This document shows, in pieces, positions 8,299 through 17,439 of a DNA stretch of 64,000 bases (the first letter of the stretch is position 1; each line of letters begins with the position of its first letter). Made by a program: the position numbers and the translations under genes. The notes beneath the pieces were generated by a model that did no database searches, had not been told where the DNA came from, and worked only from the letters and a program-made list of their open reading frames with translations. Source of the DNA: Bermanella sp034110565 (GTDB taxonomy: Bacteria > Pseudomonadota > Gammaproteobacteria > Pseudomonadales > Oceanobacteraceae); assembly GCA_034110565.1 (NCBI GenBank), contig JAWUYY010000030.1:46031-110030 (forward strand), read 5' to 3'.

Positions 8299-11199
8299 AT
8301 GGCGACATTGTCACACCCTAGTCTAAGCGAACTCGAAAACCGCAATGAATTTATTGGCCGTCATTTAAGCCTAAATGTAGCAGACATCAATGCGATGCTC
8401 GCTGAAGTAGGTGCTGATTCATTAGACGACCTAACCTCACAAATTGTACCTAAGTCAATTTTACGTGAGCCATTCTTACAAATGGACGACGCCGTCCCAG
8501 AAGCCGAAGCCTTGGCTAACCTAAAAGCCCTAGCCGATCAAAACAAAGTCTACACAAGCTTTATCGGCATGGGTTATCACGACACACGTTTACCGAACGT
8601 CATTACACGTAACGTCTTAGAAAACCCAGGTTGGTACACCGCTTATACACCTTACCAGCCTGAAATTGCCCAGGGTCGTTTAGAAGCCCTATTAAACTAT
8701 CAGCAAATGATCATCGACCTGACGGGCATGGAGCTGGCTAACGCTTCTCTGTTAGACGAAGCCACCGCCGCCGCCGAAGCCATGGCGTTAATCAAACGCC
8801 AAGTGCGCAAAAACAAATCCAACGTCTTCTTTGTGGACGAGCTTTGCCTGCCACAAACCATCGACGTACTGAAAACGCGCGCAGACGGATTTGGTTGGGA
8901 GCTACACATAGGCCCAGTCGAAACCGCCGCTGAAGTGGAATGCTTTGGTGCCCTACTGCAATACCCAGCCGTAGACGGCAACATCAATGATTTTGGCGAG
9001 CTAATCGAACAGCTACACGCCAACAACGCCATGGTCGCTATGTCCACCGACCTTATGGCGCTGGCACTATTAAAATCACCAGGTGAACTCGGTGCTGACA
9101 TTGCTTTAGGTAACAGCCAACGCTTTGGTGTACCTATGGGCTTTGGTGGCCCTCACGCGGCATTCTTTGCCACCAAAGACGCATTCAAGCGTGCTATGCC
9201 TGGCCGTTTAATTGGTGTGTCCATTGATGCCAGCGGTAACCGTGCATTACGCATGGCATTGCAAACCCGTGAGCAACATATCCGTCGTGAGAAAGCCACG
9301 TCTAACATATGTACTGCTCAGGTTTTACTGTCTAACCTTGCCTCTTTTTACGCCGTATATCATGGTCGCGAAGGTATCATTCGCATTGCTAATCGTATTC
9401 ACCGCATGACCGAAATCATAGCCGCCGCCATTACCGATGCCGACATCGAAGGCATGATCATCGTTAACCAAAGCGCATTTGATACCCTTACGTTAGAAGT
9501 ACCAAACAAAGACGAGATTCTCGCCCGCGCCGAGGCCGCGGAGATGAACCTGCGTACCCAAAGCCAGGTAGACGTGGGCAACGTGATTGGTTTCTCTATT
9601 AGTGAAACCACCACTCGTGCAGACCTTGAAGCTTTATACCAAGTGATCACAGGGCGTACTGACATCGACATTGCCATGTTAGATGAAGAAGTCGAAAGCT
9701 CAATCCCTGAAAACCTACAACGTACCAGCGAGTTTTTAACTCACCCAGTATTCAACAGCTACCAAACCGAACACGAAATGCTGCGCTATATGAAGCGTCT
9801 TGAAAACAAAGACCTAGCCATGAATCACAGCATGATCACCCTTGGCAGTTGCACCATGAAGCTCAACGCCACCGCCGAAATGATTCCCGTAACCTGGCCG
9901 ACCATCGGTGGTATTCACCCGTTTGCACCAAAAACACAAACCCCAGGTTACGAACAACTGATTAAAAACCTAGACACTTGGTTACGCGACATCACCGGCT
10001 TTGACGCCATTTGTATGCAACCCAACTCAGGTGCCCAAGGGGAATACGCCGGCCTAATGGCCATTAAGCATTACCACGAAAGCCGTGGTGAAGGTCACCG
10101 TAATGTTTGTTTGATTCCACAATCAGCCCACGGCACCAACCCAGCATCCGCACAAATGGCTGGCATGCGTGTGGTGGTGACCAAGTGTGACGAACAAGGC
10201 AACGTCGACTTTGCAGACCTTAAAGCAAAAGCCGAAGAGCTAAGCGAAAACCTATCGTGCTTGATGATCACTTACCCATCGACCCACGGTATTTACGAAG
10301 ACGGCGCGAAAGAAATTTGTAACCTCATTCACGAACACGGCGGTCAAGTGTACATGGATGGTGCCAACCTAAACGCACAAGTTGGCATCACTGCACCAGG
10401 TTACATAGGTGCCGATGTGAGCCACATGAACCTACACAAAACCTTTGCTATTCCACACGGCGGCGGCGGCCCTGGCATGGGTCCTATTGGTGTTGCAAAA
10501 CACCTTGCACCCTTCATCGCCAACCACAGCATTCGTGAAATTGACGATGAATCCATTGGCCAAAGTGCAGTAAGCGCTGCCCCTTATGGCTCGGCTTCGA
10601 TCCTGCCAATTTCATACATGTACATCAACATGATGGGCGCTAACGGTTTACGCCAAGCCACACAAATGGCGTTATTAAACGGTAACTACCTAAGTAAAAA
10701 ACTGGGTGAACACTATCCTATTCTGTACTCAGGTCAAAACGGCCGCGTCGCTCACGAATGTATCGTTGACCTGCGCCCAATTAAAGCCGACACCGGCATC
10801 ACCGAAGTAGACATAGCCAAACGCTTAATGGATTACGGTTTCCATGCGCCCACCATGAGTTTCCCAGTTGCGGGCACCTTCATGATTGAACCGACTGAAT
10901 CAGAAAGCAAAGCTGAGTTGGATCGCTTTATTGCGGCTATGGTCGCCATTAAAGCGGAAATCAATGCTGTGAAATCCGGCGAGCTAGACCCAAACAACAA
11001 TCCGCTGAAACATGCACCCCATACGGTAAAAGACATCGCAGGTGAATGGACACGCCCTTACACCCGCGAACAAGCGGCCTTCCCACTGCCGTCTGTGTAT
11101 GCCAATAAATTCTGGCCAACGGTTAATCGTATCGATGATGTGTATGGTGACAGAAACCTAATCTGTAGCTGCCCAGCCATTGAAGAGTATGAAGACTAG
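8299..11199 (+). CDS. gcvP: Glycine dehydrogenase (decarboxylating), P protein
   Basis: 966 residues, the single-chain form found in most gammaproteobacteria rather than the split P1/P2 form. It decarboxylates glycine with pyridoxal phosphate and loads the aminomethyl group onto GcvH. The PLP lysine is Lys714 in NLHKTFAIPHGGGGPGMG. Other family segments are IGMGYHDTRLPNVI and GSCTMKLNATAEMIPVTW. The start ATG 8299 has AAGG upstream. It is cut off from gcvTH by the hybrid kinase and followed by a terminator, so it is probably its own transcription unit. The system's L protein (lipoamide dehydrogenase) is not in the window. Confidence 0.97.
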   Translation: MATLSHPSLSELENRNEFIGRHLSLNVADINAMLAEVGADSLDDLTSQIVPKSILREPFLQMDDAVPEAEALANLKALADQNKVYTSFIGMGYHDTRLPNVITRNVLENPGWYTAYTPYQPEIAQGRLEALLNYQQMIIDLTGMELANASLLDEATAAAEAMALIKRQVRKNKSNVFFVDELCLPQTIDVLKTRADGFGWELHIGPVETAAEVECFGALLQYPAVDGNINDFGELIEQLHANNAMVAMSTDLMALALLKSPGELGADIALGNSQRFGVPMGFGGPHAAFFATKDAFKRAMPGRLIGVSIDASGNRALRMALQTREQHIRREKATSNICTAQVLLSNLASFYAVYHGREGIIRIANRIHRMTEIIAAAITDADIEGMIIVNQSAFDTLTLEVPNKDEILARAEAAEMNLRTQSQVDVGNVIGFSISETTTRADLEALYQVITGRTDIDIAMLDEEVESSIPENLQRTSEFLTHPVFNSYQTEHEMLRYMKRLENKDLAMNHSMITLGSCTMKLNATAEMIPVTWPTIGGIHPFAPKTQTPGYEQLIKNLDTWLRDITGFDAICMQPNSGAQGEYAGLMAIKHYHESRGEGHRNVCLIPQSAHGTNPASAQMAGMRVVVTKCDEQGNVDFADLKAKAEELSENLSCLMITYPSTHGIYEDGAKEICNLIHEHGGQVYMDGANLNAQVGITAPGYIGADVSHMNLHKTFAIPHGGGGPGMGPIGVAKHLAPFIANHSIREIDDESIGQSAVSAAPYGSASILPISYMYINMMGANGLRQATQMALLNGNYLSKKLGEHYPILYSGQNGRVAHECIVDLRPIKADTGITEVDIAKRLMDYGFHAPTMSFPVAGTFMIEPTESESKAELDRFIAAMVAIKAEINAVKSGELDPNNNPLKHAPHTVKDIAGEWTRPYTREQAAFPLPSVYANKFWPTVNRIDDVYGDRNLICSCPAIEEYED

Positions 11200-11228
11200 T
11201 AACTCGTTAGAGCAGCGGGAAACCATAG

Positions 11229-11252
11229 AAACGGCCTACGGGCCGTTTTTTA
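11229..11252 (+). terminator. Rho-independent terminator after gcvP
   Basis: AACGGCC-TAC-GGGCCGTT type stem followed by TTTTTTATT, about 30 bases after the gcvP stop. Confidence 0.85.
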
Positions 11253-11303
11253 TTGTCGATAATAATTAAAGATAAACAAGCGAACCCAGTATTCATTTCC
11301 CCT

Positions 11304-11333
11304 CACACTAGTTTTCAAATAAAAAATAGTGTG
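11304..11333. repeat. Inverted repeat upstream of the ZIP transporter gene
   Basis: CACACTA (11304-11310) and TAGTGTG (11327-11333) form perfect 7-base arms around an AT-rich 16-base centre, 136 bases before the transporter start. It could be an operator or a hairpin. It does not look like a known Zur box. Confidence 0.3.
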
Positions 11334-11468
11334 AACATAGAAATTTTTATTCGAAGATAGAAGCGTCAATTAAAGGTATTATCTCTCTTAGTTCTATTGA
11401 TCAGTCCTCTTAGGCTACTGGCATACGATTTCCTATTCCACAAAGCCCAAGTGAGGCGAGCGTCAAGA

Positions 11469-12284
11469 ATGATCGATTTTTTCCTACAGTTTCATCCCGT
11501 CACCCAAGCCTTCATTGCGACACTTTTCACTTGGGGCGTAACAGCGGCAGGTGCCGCCTTGGTATTTTTCACTAATGCTCTGAACCAAAAGTTAATGGAT
11601 TCTATGCTGGGTTTTGCTGCAGGTGTCATGATTGCAGCTAGCTTCTGGTCTCTTCTAGCACCCGGTTTAGAAATGTCTGAGCAATTAGGACAAACCCCTT
11701 GGTTAACTGCTGTCATAGGGTTTATGGGCGGTGGCATTTTTATGATTCTGACCAATAAAGTTTTAACACGTCTAAACCCTAGCCTGAGTGTTGATAAGCA
11801 AGCTGGCGAGAAAACGCCATGGCAGCGAAGCACGCTTTTAGTATTGGCCATCACCCTCCACAACATCCCCGAAGGGCTTGCCATAGGCGTGGCGTTTGGC
11901 GCTGTGGCCGCTGACTTACCCTCAGCCACCATAGGTGGCGCAATTGCCTTAGCGATTGGTATTGGCATTCAAAACTTCCCTGAAGGCACGGCTGTTTCGT
12001 TGCCATTAAGGCGAGAAGGCATGAGCAAGGGGAAGAGTTTTTTTATTGGTCAAGCCTCAGGTGTGGTCGAGCCCATCGCTGCGATTGTCGGCGTAATATT
12101 CGTCTTAAGTATGCAGAATATCTTGCCATATGCCCTTTGTTTTGCGGCTGGCGCCATGATTTTTGTCGTGGTAGAGGAATTAATCCCCGAATCTCAACGC
12201 AAATACGAAAGCACGGATCTGGTATCAATGGCCACTATGGTGGGATTTTCGGTGATGATGGTACTCGATGTCGCGTTAGGCTAA
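11469..12284 (+). CDS. ZIP-family metal transporter (GufA/ZupT-like)
   Basis: 271 residues with about eight predicted transmembrane helices. ZIP proteins import Zn(II) and other divalent metals. The family motifs are visible: HNIPEGLAIGVAFGA in helix IV and QNFPEGTAVSLPL in helix V, whose His, Asn, Glu and Pro residues line the binuclear metal site; VVEELIPE lies near the end. A gufA-like C-terminus LVSMATMVGFSVMMVLDVALG follows. I chose ATG 11469 (MIDFFLQFHPV) because the upstream extension to a TTG at 11397 adds a basic leader unlike the family. It is monocistronic, and the metal specificity cannot be read from sequence. Confidence 0.9.
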   Translation: MIDFFLQFHPVTQAFIATLFTWGVTAAGAALVFFTNALNQKLMDSMLGFAAGVMIAASFWSLLAPGLEMSEQLGQTPWLTAVIGFMGGGIFMILTNKVLTRLNPSLSVDKQAGEKTPWQRSTLLVLAITLHNIPEGLAIGVAFGAVAADLPSATIGGAIALAIGIGIQNFPEGTAVSLPLRREGMSKGKSFFIGQASGVVEPIAAIVGVIFVLSMQNILPYALCFAAGAMIFVVVEELIPESQRKYESTDLVSMATMVGFSVMMVLDVALG

Positions 12285-12379
12285 CCCTCAAGCCCTACCT
12301 TTCAACACTTAACCAAGAAAAATACAATTGTCCGACAATATACAAACAGACATAGACATGCTTTAAATGTTATATTTAA

Positions 12380-12532
12380 CAAAGTTTATCCATTAAAGTT
12401 GATATTAACGTACAAAACAAACACGCTTTAGGTTTCTATGAATATGTAGGTTTCAGGGAAATAGGTCGCTCACCACTAGATGGTCAAGCTAAGTCCTACC
12501 CACTACAACATTTGGAACCAAGCGATATTTAA
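12380..12532 (+). pseudogene. C-terminal remnant of a GNAT N-acetyltransferase
   Basis: In frame 12380-12532 the translation contains VDINVQNKHALGFYEYVGF, then GRSPLDGQAKSYPLQHL, then a TAA stop. The N-x-x-A-x-x-F-Y-x-x-x-GF signature plus the GRS-DGQ-YPL tail is the C-terminal third of YjaB/PhnO-like GNAT acetyltransferases. A stop (TAA at 12377-12379) lies directly upstream in frame, and no start or acetyl-CoA-binding R-x-x-G-x-G/A motif could be found in any frame before it. The rest of the gene appears lost, probably by deletion between the ZIP gene and this point. Confidence 0.75.
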
Positions 12533-12594
12533 CAAATGCCTGTATTTAATCTCTTAAAAATGAGATGGCATTTACCATAAAGGAGTATTTAAGA

Positions 12595-12861
12595 GTGGAA
12601 GAAAAAGTCACCTTAGTCATTAATTACATAAACGAAGTGAAAACACGCTGCACCTTTAATGCAGCTGCTGAAGCGATCGGCATTACCCCTCAAGCGTTTA
12701 AAAAAGAGCTTGGTAAGCCACGCCCAGAAGCTTCTTGGTTTGTTAGCACCACGACAAGTGAGCCCATTGGTTACACTGATGAAGACAAACACCCAGAGCT
12801 ATATCGCATTACACGTATTATTACATCTGCGAAAGTGTTAAAGCGTAACCTTGGGCTTTAA
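12595..12861 (+). CDS. Small protein of unknown function, possible helix-turn-helix
   Basis: 88 residues from a GTG start at 12595. This start is preferred over the upstream ATG at 12565 because AGGAG sits nine bases before the GTG, whereas the ATG has no ribosome binding site. The protein begins MEEKVTLVINYINEVKTRC and has FNAAAEAIGITPQAFKKELG, which resembles a helix-turn-helix in layout (AAEAIG-IT-PQAFKKEL), followed by PRPEASWFVSTTT and a basic end. No family was recognised. It is on the same strand and 50 bases upstream of another small unknown gene. Confidence 0.6.
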   Translation: MEEKVTLVINYINEVKTRCTFNAAAEAIGITPQAFKKELGKPRPEASWFVSTTTSEPIGYTDEDKHPELYRITRIITSAKVLKRNLGL

Positions 12862-12911
12862 GCATTATTAAGGCGTTCAATTGAGCGCTTCTATTTCCCT
12901 GGAAATCTTTT

Positions 12912-13190
12912 ATGAATTTAGATAAATCAACAAAGTTGATAGCAAAAAGAATCAAAAAAGGATTCCAAGGTTACCCTCAAATTTCACTGGCTTATTTTGG
13001 TGAGTCGATTGATTGCCCTACCGAGGTTGTTGTTAGCTTTGTTGCTGAAGAAGGTGACGCCGCGCAAGACCAGAAGTTTACCGGTAAAGGGAATGTCAAA
13101 AAAGACGAAACCATTCAAACCACTTTATTGAAAATCATAGAGCGCTCGGATGCAAAAACCGTTTTAGAGTTTGAAGTTGCTCAACTATAG
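12912..13190 (+). CDS. Conserved-looking small protein of unknown function
   Basis: 92 residues, cytoplasmic, acidic in the C-terminal half. It begins MNLDKSTKLIAKRIKKGFQG and has a strand-rich middle (PQISLAYFGES, EVVVSFVAEEGD) and a final helix and strand (TTLLKIIERSDAKTVLEFEV). GGAAA before ATG 12912 is an acceptable ribosome binding site. I do not recognise the fold or a role. It may be co-transcribed with the preceding 88-residue gene, since no terminator is seen in the gap. Confidence 0.55.
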   Translation: MNLDKSTKLIAKRIKKGFQGYPQISLAYFGESIDCPTEVVVSFVAEEGDAAQDQKFTGKGNVKKDETIQTTLLKIIERSDAKTVLEFEVAQL

Positions 13191-13403
13191 GTAACGCTTA
13201 ACACACAAGAAATACAGTAAGTCATTCAAGGATAAATAACTTACTGCTCGCTTTTACATTTACCTCATACCCACAGTTTACAAAAACAACCCCGCGCCTT
13301 ATACCCTAATCTTTCCACCTTGCTAGATTAATAGCGCAAACTGATTTCAATCAACGGAATAAATTAGCGTACTATATGGCCATCAAACAGATTGTAAGTA
13401 TTC

Positions 13404-13691
13404 ATGACCATTCCCATTAAAGATGTCACCTCAGTTGAGGTGTCATGTTCAAACTGCAAAGCCAGCTGCTGCCAGCTAGAAGTGATGATTATTTCAGAAA
13501 CTGGCGTGCCCGAGCAACACATTGCTTATGACCAATGGGGCGGCGAAACCATGTTACGTTTAGATGACGGTTACTGCTCGGCTTTAGACAGAGACACGTT
13601 CATGTGTACGATTTATGAAAATCGCCCTTGGATTTGCAGAGAATTTGAAATGGCATCGTATGAGTGTCGCGAACAGTTCTTAAAAAAATAA
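13404..13691 (+). CDS. YkgJ-family cysteine-cluster protein
   Basis: 95 residues with the pattern of the YkgJ zinc/iron-cluster family: C15-x2-C18-x3-CC near the start (SCSNCKASCC), a middle YC, then MCTIYENRPWICREFEM and a last Cys in SYECRE. The eight cysteines probably bind metal, perhaps an Fe-S cluster or zinc. The family's biochemical role is not established. It stands alone and converges on the oleate hydratase gene. Confidence 0.85.
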   Translation: MTIPIKDVTSVEVSCSNCKASCCQLEVMIISETGVPEQHIAYDQWGGETMLRLDDGYCSALDRDTFMCTIYENRPWICREFEMASYECREQFLKK

Positions 13692-13736
13692 TCCATGTTA
13701 GCGAACGCCCTCTTTATAATGAATACCTGTCATATC

Positions 13737-13772
13737 ATTCGTCCCCACAAAACATTGTTTGCAGGGACGAAT
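13737..13772. terminator. Hairpin between convergent YkgJ and oleate hydratase genes
   Basis: ATTCGTCCC (13737-13745) pairs with GGGACGAAT (13764-13772), with an internal AAACA/TGTTT pairing. It lacks a long T-run on either strand, but its placement between convergent stops suggests a shared terminator. Confidence 0.5.
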
Positions 13773-13778
13773 AACTGC

Positions 13779-15788
13779 TTACTGACGCCCGCGTAAGGTA
13801 TCCGTCGCTTTATTGATCCATTTTTTAGCCGCATCCAATGTGTGGCTATCTTCAAATAAACGGCGTATCGCTTTTAGCTGTTGTTCGAACATGCCGGGTT
13901 TATGCAGGTCTTCTGGTTTTTCATTAGGACCCAGTGGCAGGATATGTTCAAAGTAAGTGCCACTTAAAAAGTGTCTTAATAACCCCTCACCTAAGAAAGG
14001 TTCGTCACTATTAAGTGTACGGGCTGCACGCAGTAAGCGTCGAATATCATATTGCCCCGGATAGATATCGGGTACTTGTTTTTTAATACCCAGCAAGGTG
14101 TACACGCCTGTTCTGGCAGTTCTTACTGAGCTTTCTAAGGTAAATACCACATCGTTATGGGTTTCTACAAACTGCCCAAGCAATGCAAGATTTTGACTAC
14201 CCGCGGGTACAGTCCAAGGGCGATCACCTTTGGCGCGCGGCATGAACTGCCCCGTAATATAAGGCATTAATGCAATGCGCACTTTCGTAGCGTCGATGAT
14301 GCTATCTACCTCATCAATTAAACCAAGGTGGTAACACATCTCTGTGAGTACTTCATTGCCAGTACAATCGGGCATGGCTTTTTTAACGTAATTACCGAGC
14401 TTATCCATAAGCAAGCCATAAACCCAAATAACAATCACATCTTTCGGCTGGTCAGGAAAATGTGGTTGACGGTTAACGGTAAAGCTCATCAGCCAATTTG
14501 AATCGGTAAAAGTAATAATGCCACCTGTCACGGTTTTCCCTGAATAAGGATCGTTAACCGATAATTCTTTCAGCTTGTCCATTAACGGTGATGGTTTGCA
14601 CGTTAACGTAACCGACTCCCATGTAGAAGCTGCTACATTGCCATAGAATTTTTCTGGACGCCCAAAAAGAGGGGATTTTTTTGCGAGATTTTTCCACAAC
14701 TCCCAACCTGAACTAGTGCTCCCTTGATCATCTACTTTTAACTCAGGAACGGTATCGCCATCGGCATAAGCGGTGTCTTCAACGATAGAGCCTGTGGTAA
14801 CAAAAACTAAATCACGAGCATTAATATCGATCTTTTTCTCATTATTTTTAGTGAGGTACTTGATTGATTTAGTCGTCATGGTGTCACTTTGAGTCGTTAT
14901 TTCTAAATCAGTGACCCTAGTATTTATTTTAAAATGAACACCCTTGTCTTTTAACCAATCTTTTAATGGACGCACAAAACTGTCGTATTGATTATATTTC
15001 GGAAACACAAGTGAGGTCATATCATTCAGGCCATCCATTAAATGGAGGAAGCGATGCATGTATAACTTCATTTCTAATACGGAGTGCCAGTTTTGGAACG
15101 CAAACATAGTGCGCCAAAATGTATAAAAATTAGTATTTAAAAAACCTTCACTAAACCATTGCTCTACCGTGATGTCATCTAAATCTTCTTTGCGAGCCAT
15201 TAACAGTTTAACCAGCTCCACTTGCTGTAACTTGCTTAGATCCATGGTGGAGGAGTCTTTAATTTGACCTTGTTTTTCAAGCAAGCGCGCTTTTGACCAG
15301 TTTTTATCTGCATCATTAACAATGCGATATTCATCTAAAACGGTGAACGGTTTTGGTAGCTCTAGTGCTGGAATTTCAGAAAATACATCCCAGAAATTTT
15401 GGTAGGTCATTTCCATTTCTCGACCACCACGCACAATGTAACCTTGCTCGGCGTTACCTGCCCCGTCTAGTGCGCCACCTTCTACATCCCCTTCTTCAAG
15501 AAAAGTAATGTTTTTCGCTGGCATGTGGCCATCACGAATTAAAAAGAACGCAGCCGACAAACCCGCTAAGCCACTACCAATAATGTATGCCTTTCGGTCC
15601 GCCACGCCTTCTGTGGGCAAAGGTCGGTTATTGGTATAGCTACCATGAAGATCAGCCGGAGGCTGTAATGTATCCATCCCGTTGTGCAGTCGAGCATCCG
15701 AAGCATCGGGCGTAACGTCGACTACTTGGGCAGCTACGGCGTCAATATGGGTTTTTAGGCGTGAGTTCTTGAGGTCTTGATGGGTCAT
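13779..15788 (-). CDS. ohyA: Oleate hydratase (MCRA family)
   Basis: 669 residues. This FAD-dependent enzyme adds water to the cis-9 double bond of oleate to give 10-hydroxystearate; homologues serve in unsaturated fatty acid detoxification. The dinucleotide-binding GSGLAGLSAAFF begins at residue 71. The GGREMEMTYQNFWDVF segment contains the family's catalytic glutamate region, and FAFQNWHSVLEMKLYMHRFLH and RAKGDRPWTVPAGSQNLALLGQF are further signatures. The start ATG at 15786-15788 has GGAGG seven bases upstream; the frame extends to 15890 but that leader looks non-coding. A TATAAT-containing promoter lies just upstream. It is monocistronic and minus-strand like its lipid and redox neighbours. 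Confidence 0.95.
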   Translation of the reverse strand: MTHQDLKNSRLKTHIDAVAAQVVDVTPDASDARLHNGMDTLQPPADLHGSYTNNRPLPTEGVADRKAYIIGSGLAGLSAAFFLIRDGHMPAKNITFLEEGDVEGGALDGAGNAEQGYIVRGGREMEMTYQNFWDVFSEIPALELPKPFTVLDEYRIVNDADKNWSKARLLEKQGQIKDSSTMDLSKLQQVELVKLLMARKEDLDDITVEQWFSEGFLNTNFYTFWRTMFAFQNWHSVLEMKLYMHRFLHLMDGLNDMTSLVFPKYNQYDSFVRPLKDWLKDKGVHFKINTRVTDLEITTQSDTMTTKSIKYLTKNNEKKIDINARDLVFVTTGSIVEDTAYADGDTVPELKVDDQGSTSSGWELWKNLAKKSPLFGRPEKFYGNVAASTWESVTLTCKPSPLMDKLKELSVNDPYSGKTVTGGIITFTDSNWLMSFTVNRQPHFPDQPKDVIVIWVYGLLMDKLGNYVKKAMPDCTGNEVLTEMCYHLGLIDEVDSIIDATKVRIALMPYITGQFMPRAKGDRPWTVPAGSQNLALLGQFVETHNDVVFTLESSVRTARTGVYTLLGIKKQVPDIYPGQYDIRRLLRAARTLNSDEPFLGEGLLRHFLSGTYFEHILPLGPNEKPEDLHKPGMFEQQLKAIRRLFEDSHTLDAAKKWINKATDTLRGRQ

Positions 15789-15834
15789 GTAAGGTCCTCC
15801 ATAGGAACCAAGTGGAACTAAAGTACCAACTACT

Positions 15835-15862
15835 ATTATATAATAGCTTAGCTCAGCGTTAA
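15835..15862 (-). promoter_or_regulatory. Sigma70-type promoter of oleate hydratase
   Basis: Reading the minus strand, TTAACG (rc of 15857-15862), 16 bases, then a perfect TATAAT (rc of 15835-15840), about 46 bases before the start codon. Confidence 0.5.
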
Positions 15863-15955
15863 TACATTGATTCAGCTCAATAGATCTCAAGGAAGTACAT
15901 AGGTCAATGCACGATCAACCCACCAGACATAACGCTTTAGCTAAACATAAAGAGA

Positions 15956-17323
15956 CTAGCTAAACACTTTTCCCGACCACACGGTCAAGCCTGACGCCAC
16001 ACTGCCAAAGTGGTCGCCATCGACCACATCAATATCACCCAATTTTTCTTGAATGGCTTGGCGAATAATCGGCGACTGTCCGGAACCTCCTGTCACATAG
16101 ACGAGATCTGGTTGGGTGCCTGCCTGTTTAATTGTATCTTCCATTAAAGTCATCATTTTAGTTAAAGGACGATCGATGGTATTGGCAAGTTGCTCGCGAG
16201 AGACATCACAGCCTAGGTTTTCCTCCAAGTAGCTTAAGTCGACATGGGTTCTTTGAGTGTTAGATAATGCAATCTTGGTTTGCTCAGCGCTGCGCACCAG
16301 ATGATTATTTTGTTTTTCATCCCGCATGCCTATAAAACGCCTCAGCAAATTAGGTTCACTGGTATCACGCAATAATTGCTGTAATAAGGCAGTAGTACTT
16401 TTATCGTTAAACGCCGACTGTGCACCCACGTCATTGGTACGCACCGCATCCCAAAAAGTCTGGGTAGGCATAGGCAAACCACTTTTAAGGTTAGACAACA
16501 TGCCAAACAAAGGCATTAGGTGTTGACCTGCCAACTGAATATCTAAGTCGTTGCCACCAATACGCTCGCCCGTATGACCAATAAAATCTTGCTCTCGCTC
16601 ATTTTTATTTTTATGGTTTGGTCCCATTAGCACCATAGCGCAGTCCGTAGTACCACCACCGATATCCATAACTAATACCGTTTTATCCTCTGTAAGGTTC
16701 TGTTCATAACTTAAAGCAGCACCTATTGGTTCGTATAGAAACTCAACCTCCTGAAAGCCTGCACGTTTTGCCGCATTAGTTAAAATATGAATGGCTTGTT
16801 GGTTACTTTTCTCTGCATTTAAACCTTGAAAATTGACCGGACGACCGATAACTGTATGAGTGATCTCTTGCTGTGTAATGACTTGTGAACGTTGTTTCAC
16901 GGCCATCATCATAGCCGTAACAATATCTTCGAAAAAATGAATAGCCGAGTTACTTAAACCGCTCGCGCCTAAAAACGACTTAGGGGATTTGACAAAATAA
17001 CCTTCACCTGGCCACGCAAAGTATTCTTCTAATGCAGCATTACCCACAAATAGGCTTGTTTCATCGGCACCAAAGCCTTCTTCATCACGAACCCGGCGTG
17101 CACGACTCAAAGCCATACGGCGTTGCTCTATAAAGGCTTGCCTGTCTTGGGGGTTGGATATTTGAAGGGCGACTTGCTCAGTGATTAATTCACGATCAAG
17201 TGCGTACAGCGTGGACGGCATAAAGGCTTTGCCATTCTCAATGGGCAATAATCGAACCTGCTGTGTATCCGACATCACGCCCATGGCACAGTTAGATGTA
17301 CCAAAATCAAAGCCTGTGATCAT
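15956..17323 (-). CDS. yegD: Hsp70-family protein of the YegD type
   Basis: 455 residues, close to E. coli YegD (about 450) and lacking the peptide-binding half of DnaK. It starts MITGFDFGTSNCAMGVM (phosphate-1 loop), then has VMDIGGGTTDCAMV (phosphate-2) and VYVTGGSGQSPIIRQAI (adenosine motif), all of the actin/Hsp70 ATPase fold, with GRPVNFQG in between. YegD is thought to be a chaperone-like ATPase, but its substrate is unknown. It is separated from oleate hydratase by 167 bases including an inverted repeat TTTAGCTA/TAGCTAAA across its stop codon, so it is probably a separate unit. Confidence 0.9.
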   Translation of the reverse strand: MITGFDFGTSNCAMGVMSDTQQVRLLPIENGKAFMPSTLYALDRELITEQVALQISNPQDRQAFIEQRRMALSRARRVRDEEGFGADETSLFVGNAALEEYFAWPGEGYFVKSPKSFLGASGLSNSAIHFFEDIVTAMMMAVKQRSQVITQQEITHTVIGRPVNFQGLNAEKSNQQAIHILTNAAKRAGFQEVEFLYEPIGAALSYEQNLTEDKTVLVMDIGGGTTDCAMVLMGPNHKNKNEREQDFIGHTGERIGGNDLDIQLAGQHLMPLFGMLSNLKSGLPMPTQTFWDAVRTNDVGAQSAFNDKSTTALLQQLLRDTSEPNLLRRFIGMRDEKQNNHLVRSAEQTKIALSNTQRTHVDLSYLEENLGCDVSREQLANTIDRPLTKMMTLMEDTIKQAGTQPDLVYVTGGSGQSPIIRQAIQEKLGDIDVVDGDHFGSVASGLTVWSGKVFS

Positions 17324-17417
17324 GCCTGTCTCTCTATGTAAAAATTAGAAAGTGGCGAAAATTAGCATATTAAACAAGTAGGAGCTAGCAAAGAGATAAA
17401 TACAATTATTTAAACCA

Positions 17418-17435
17418 AGCGGCCAAAAGACCGCT
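17418..17435 (-). terminator. Hairpin after the sterol-desaturase-family gene
   Basis: AGCGG and CCGCT arms around a short A-rich loop, five bases beyond the stop at 17440 and followed on the minus strand by a T-rich stretch. Confidence 0.5.
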
Positions 17436-17439
17436 CATA

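Noticed and set aside
8015..8314. Minus-strand 99-codon frame with a cysteine-rich stretch upstream of gcvP
   Set aside because: It overlaps the gcvP start, has no ribosome binding site and no family resemblance.
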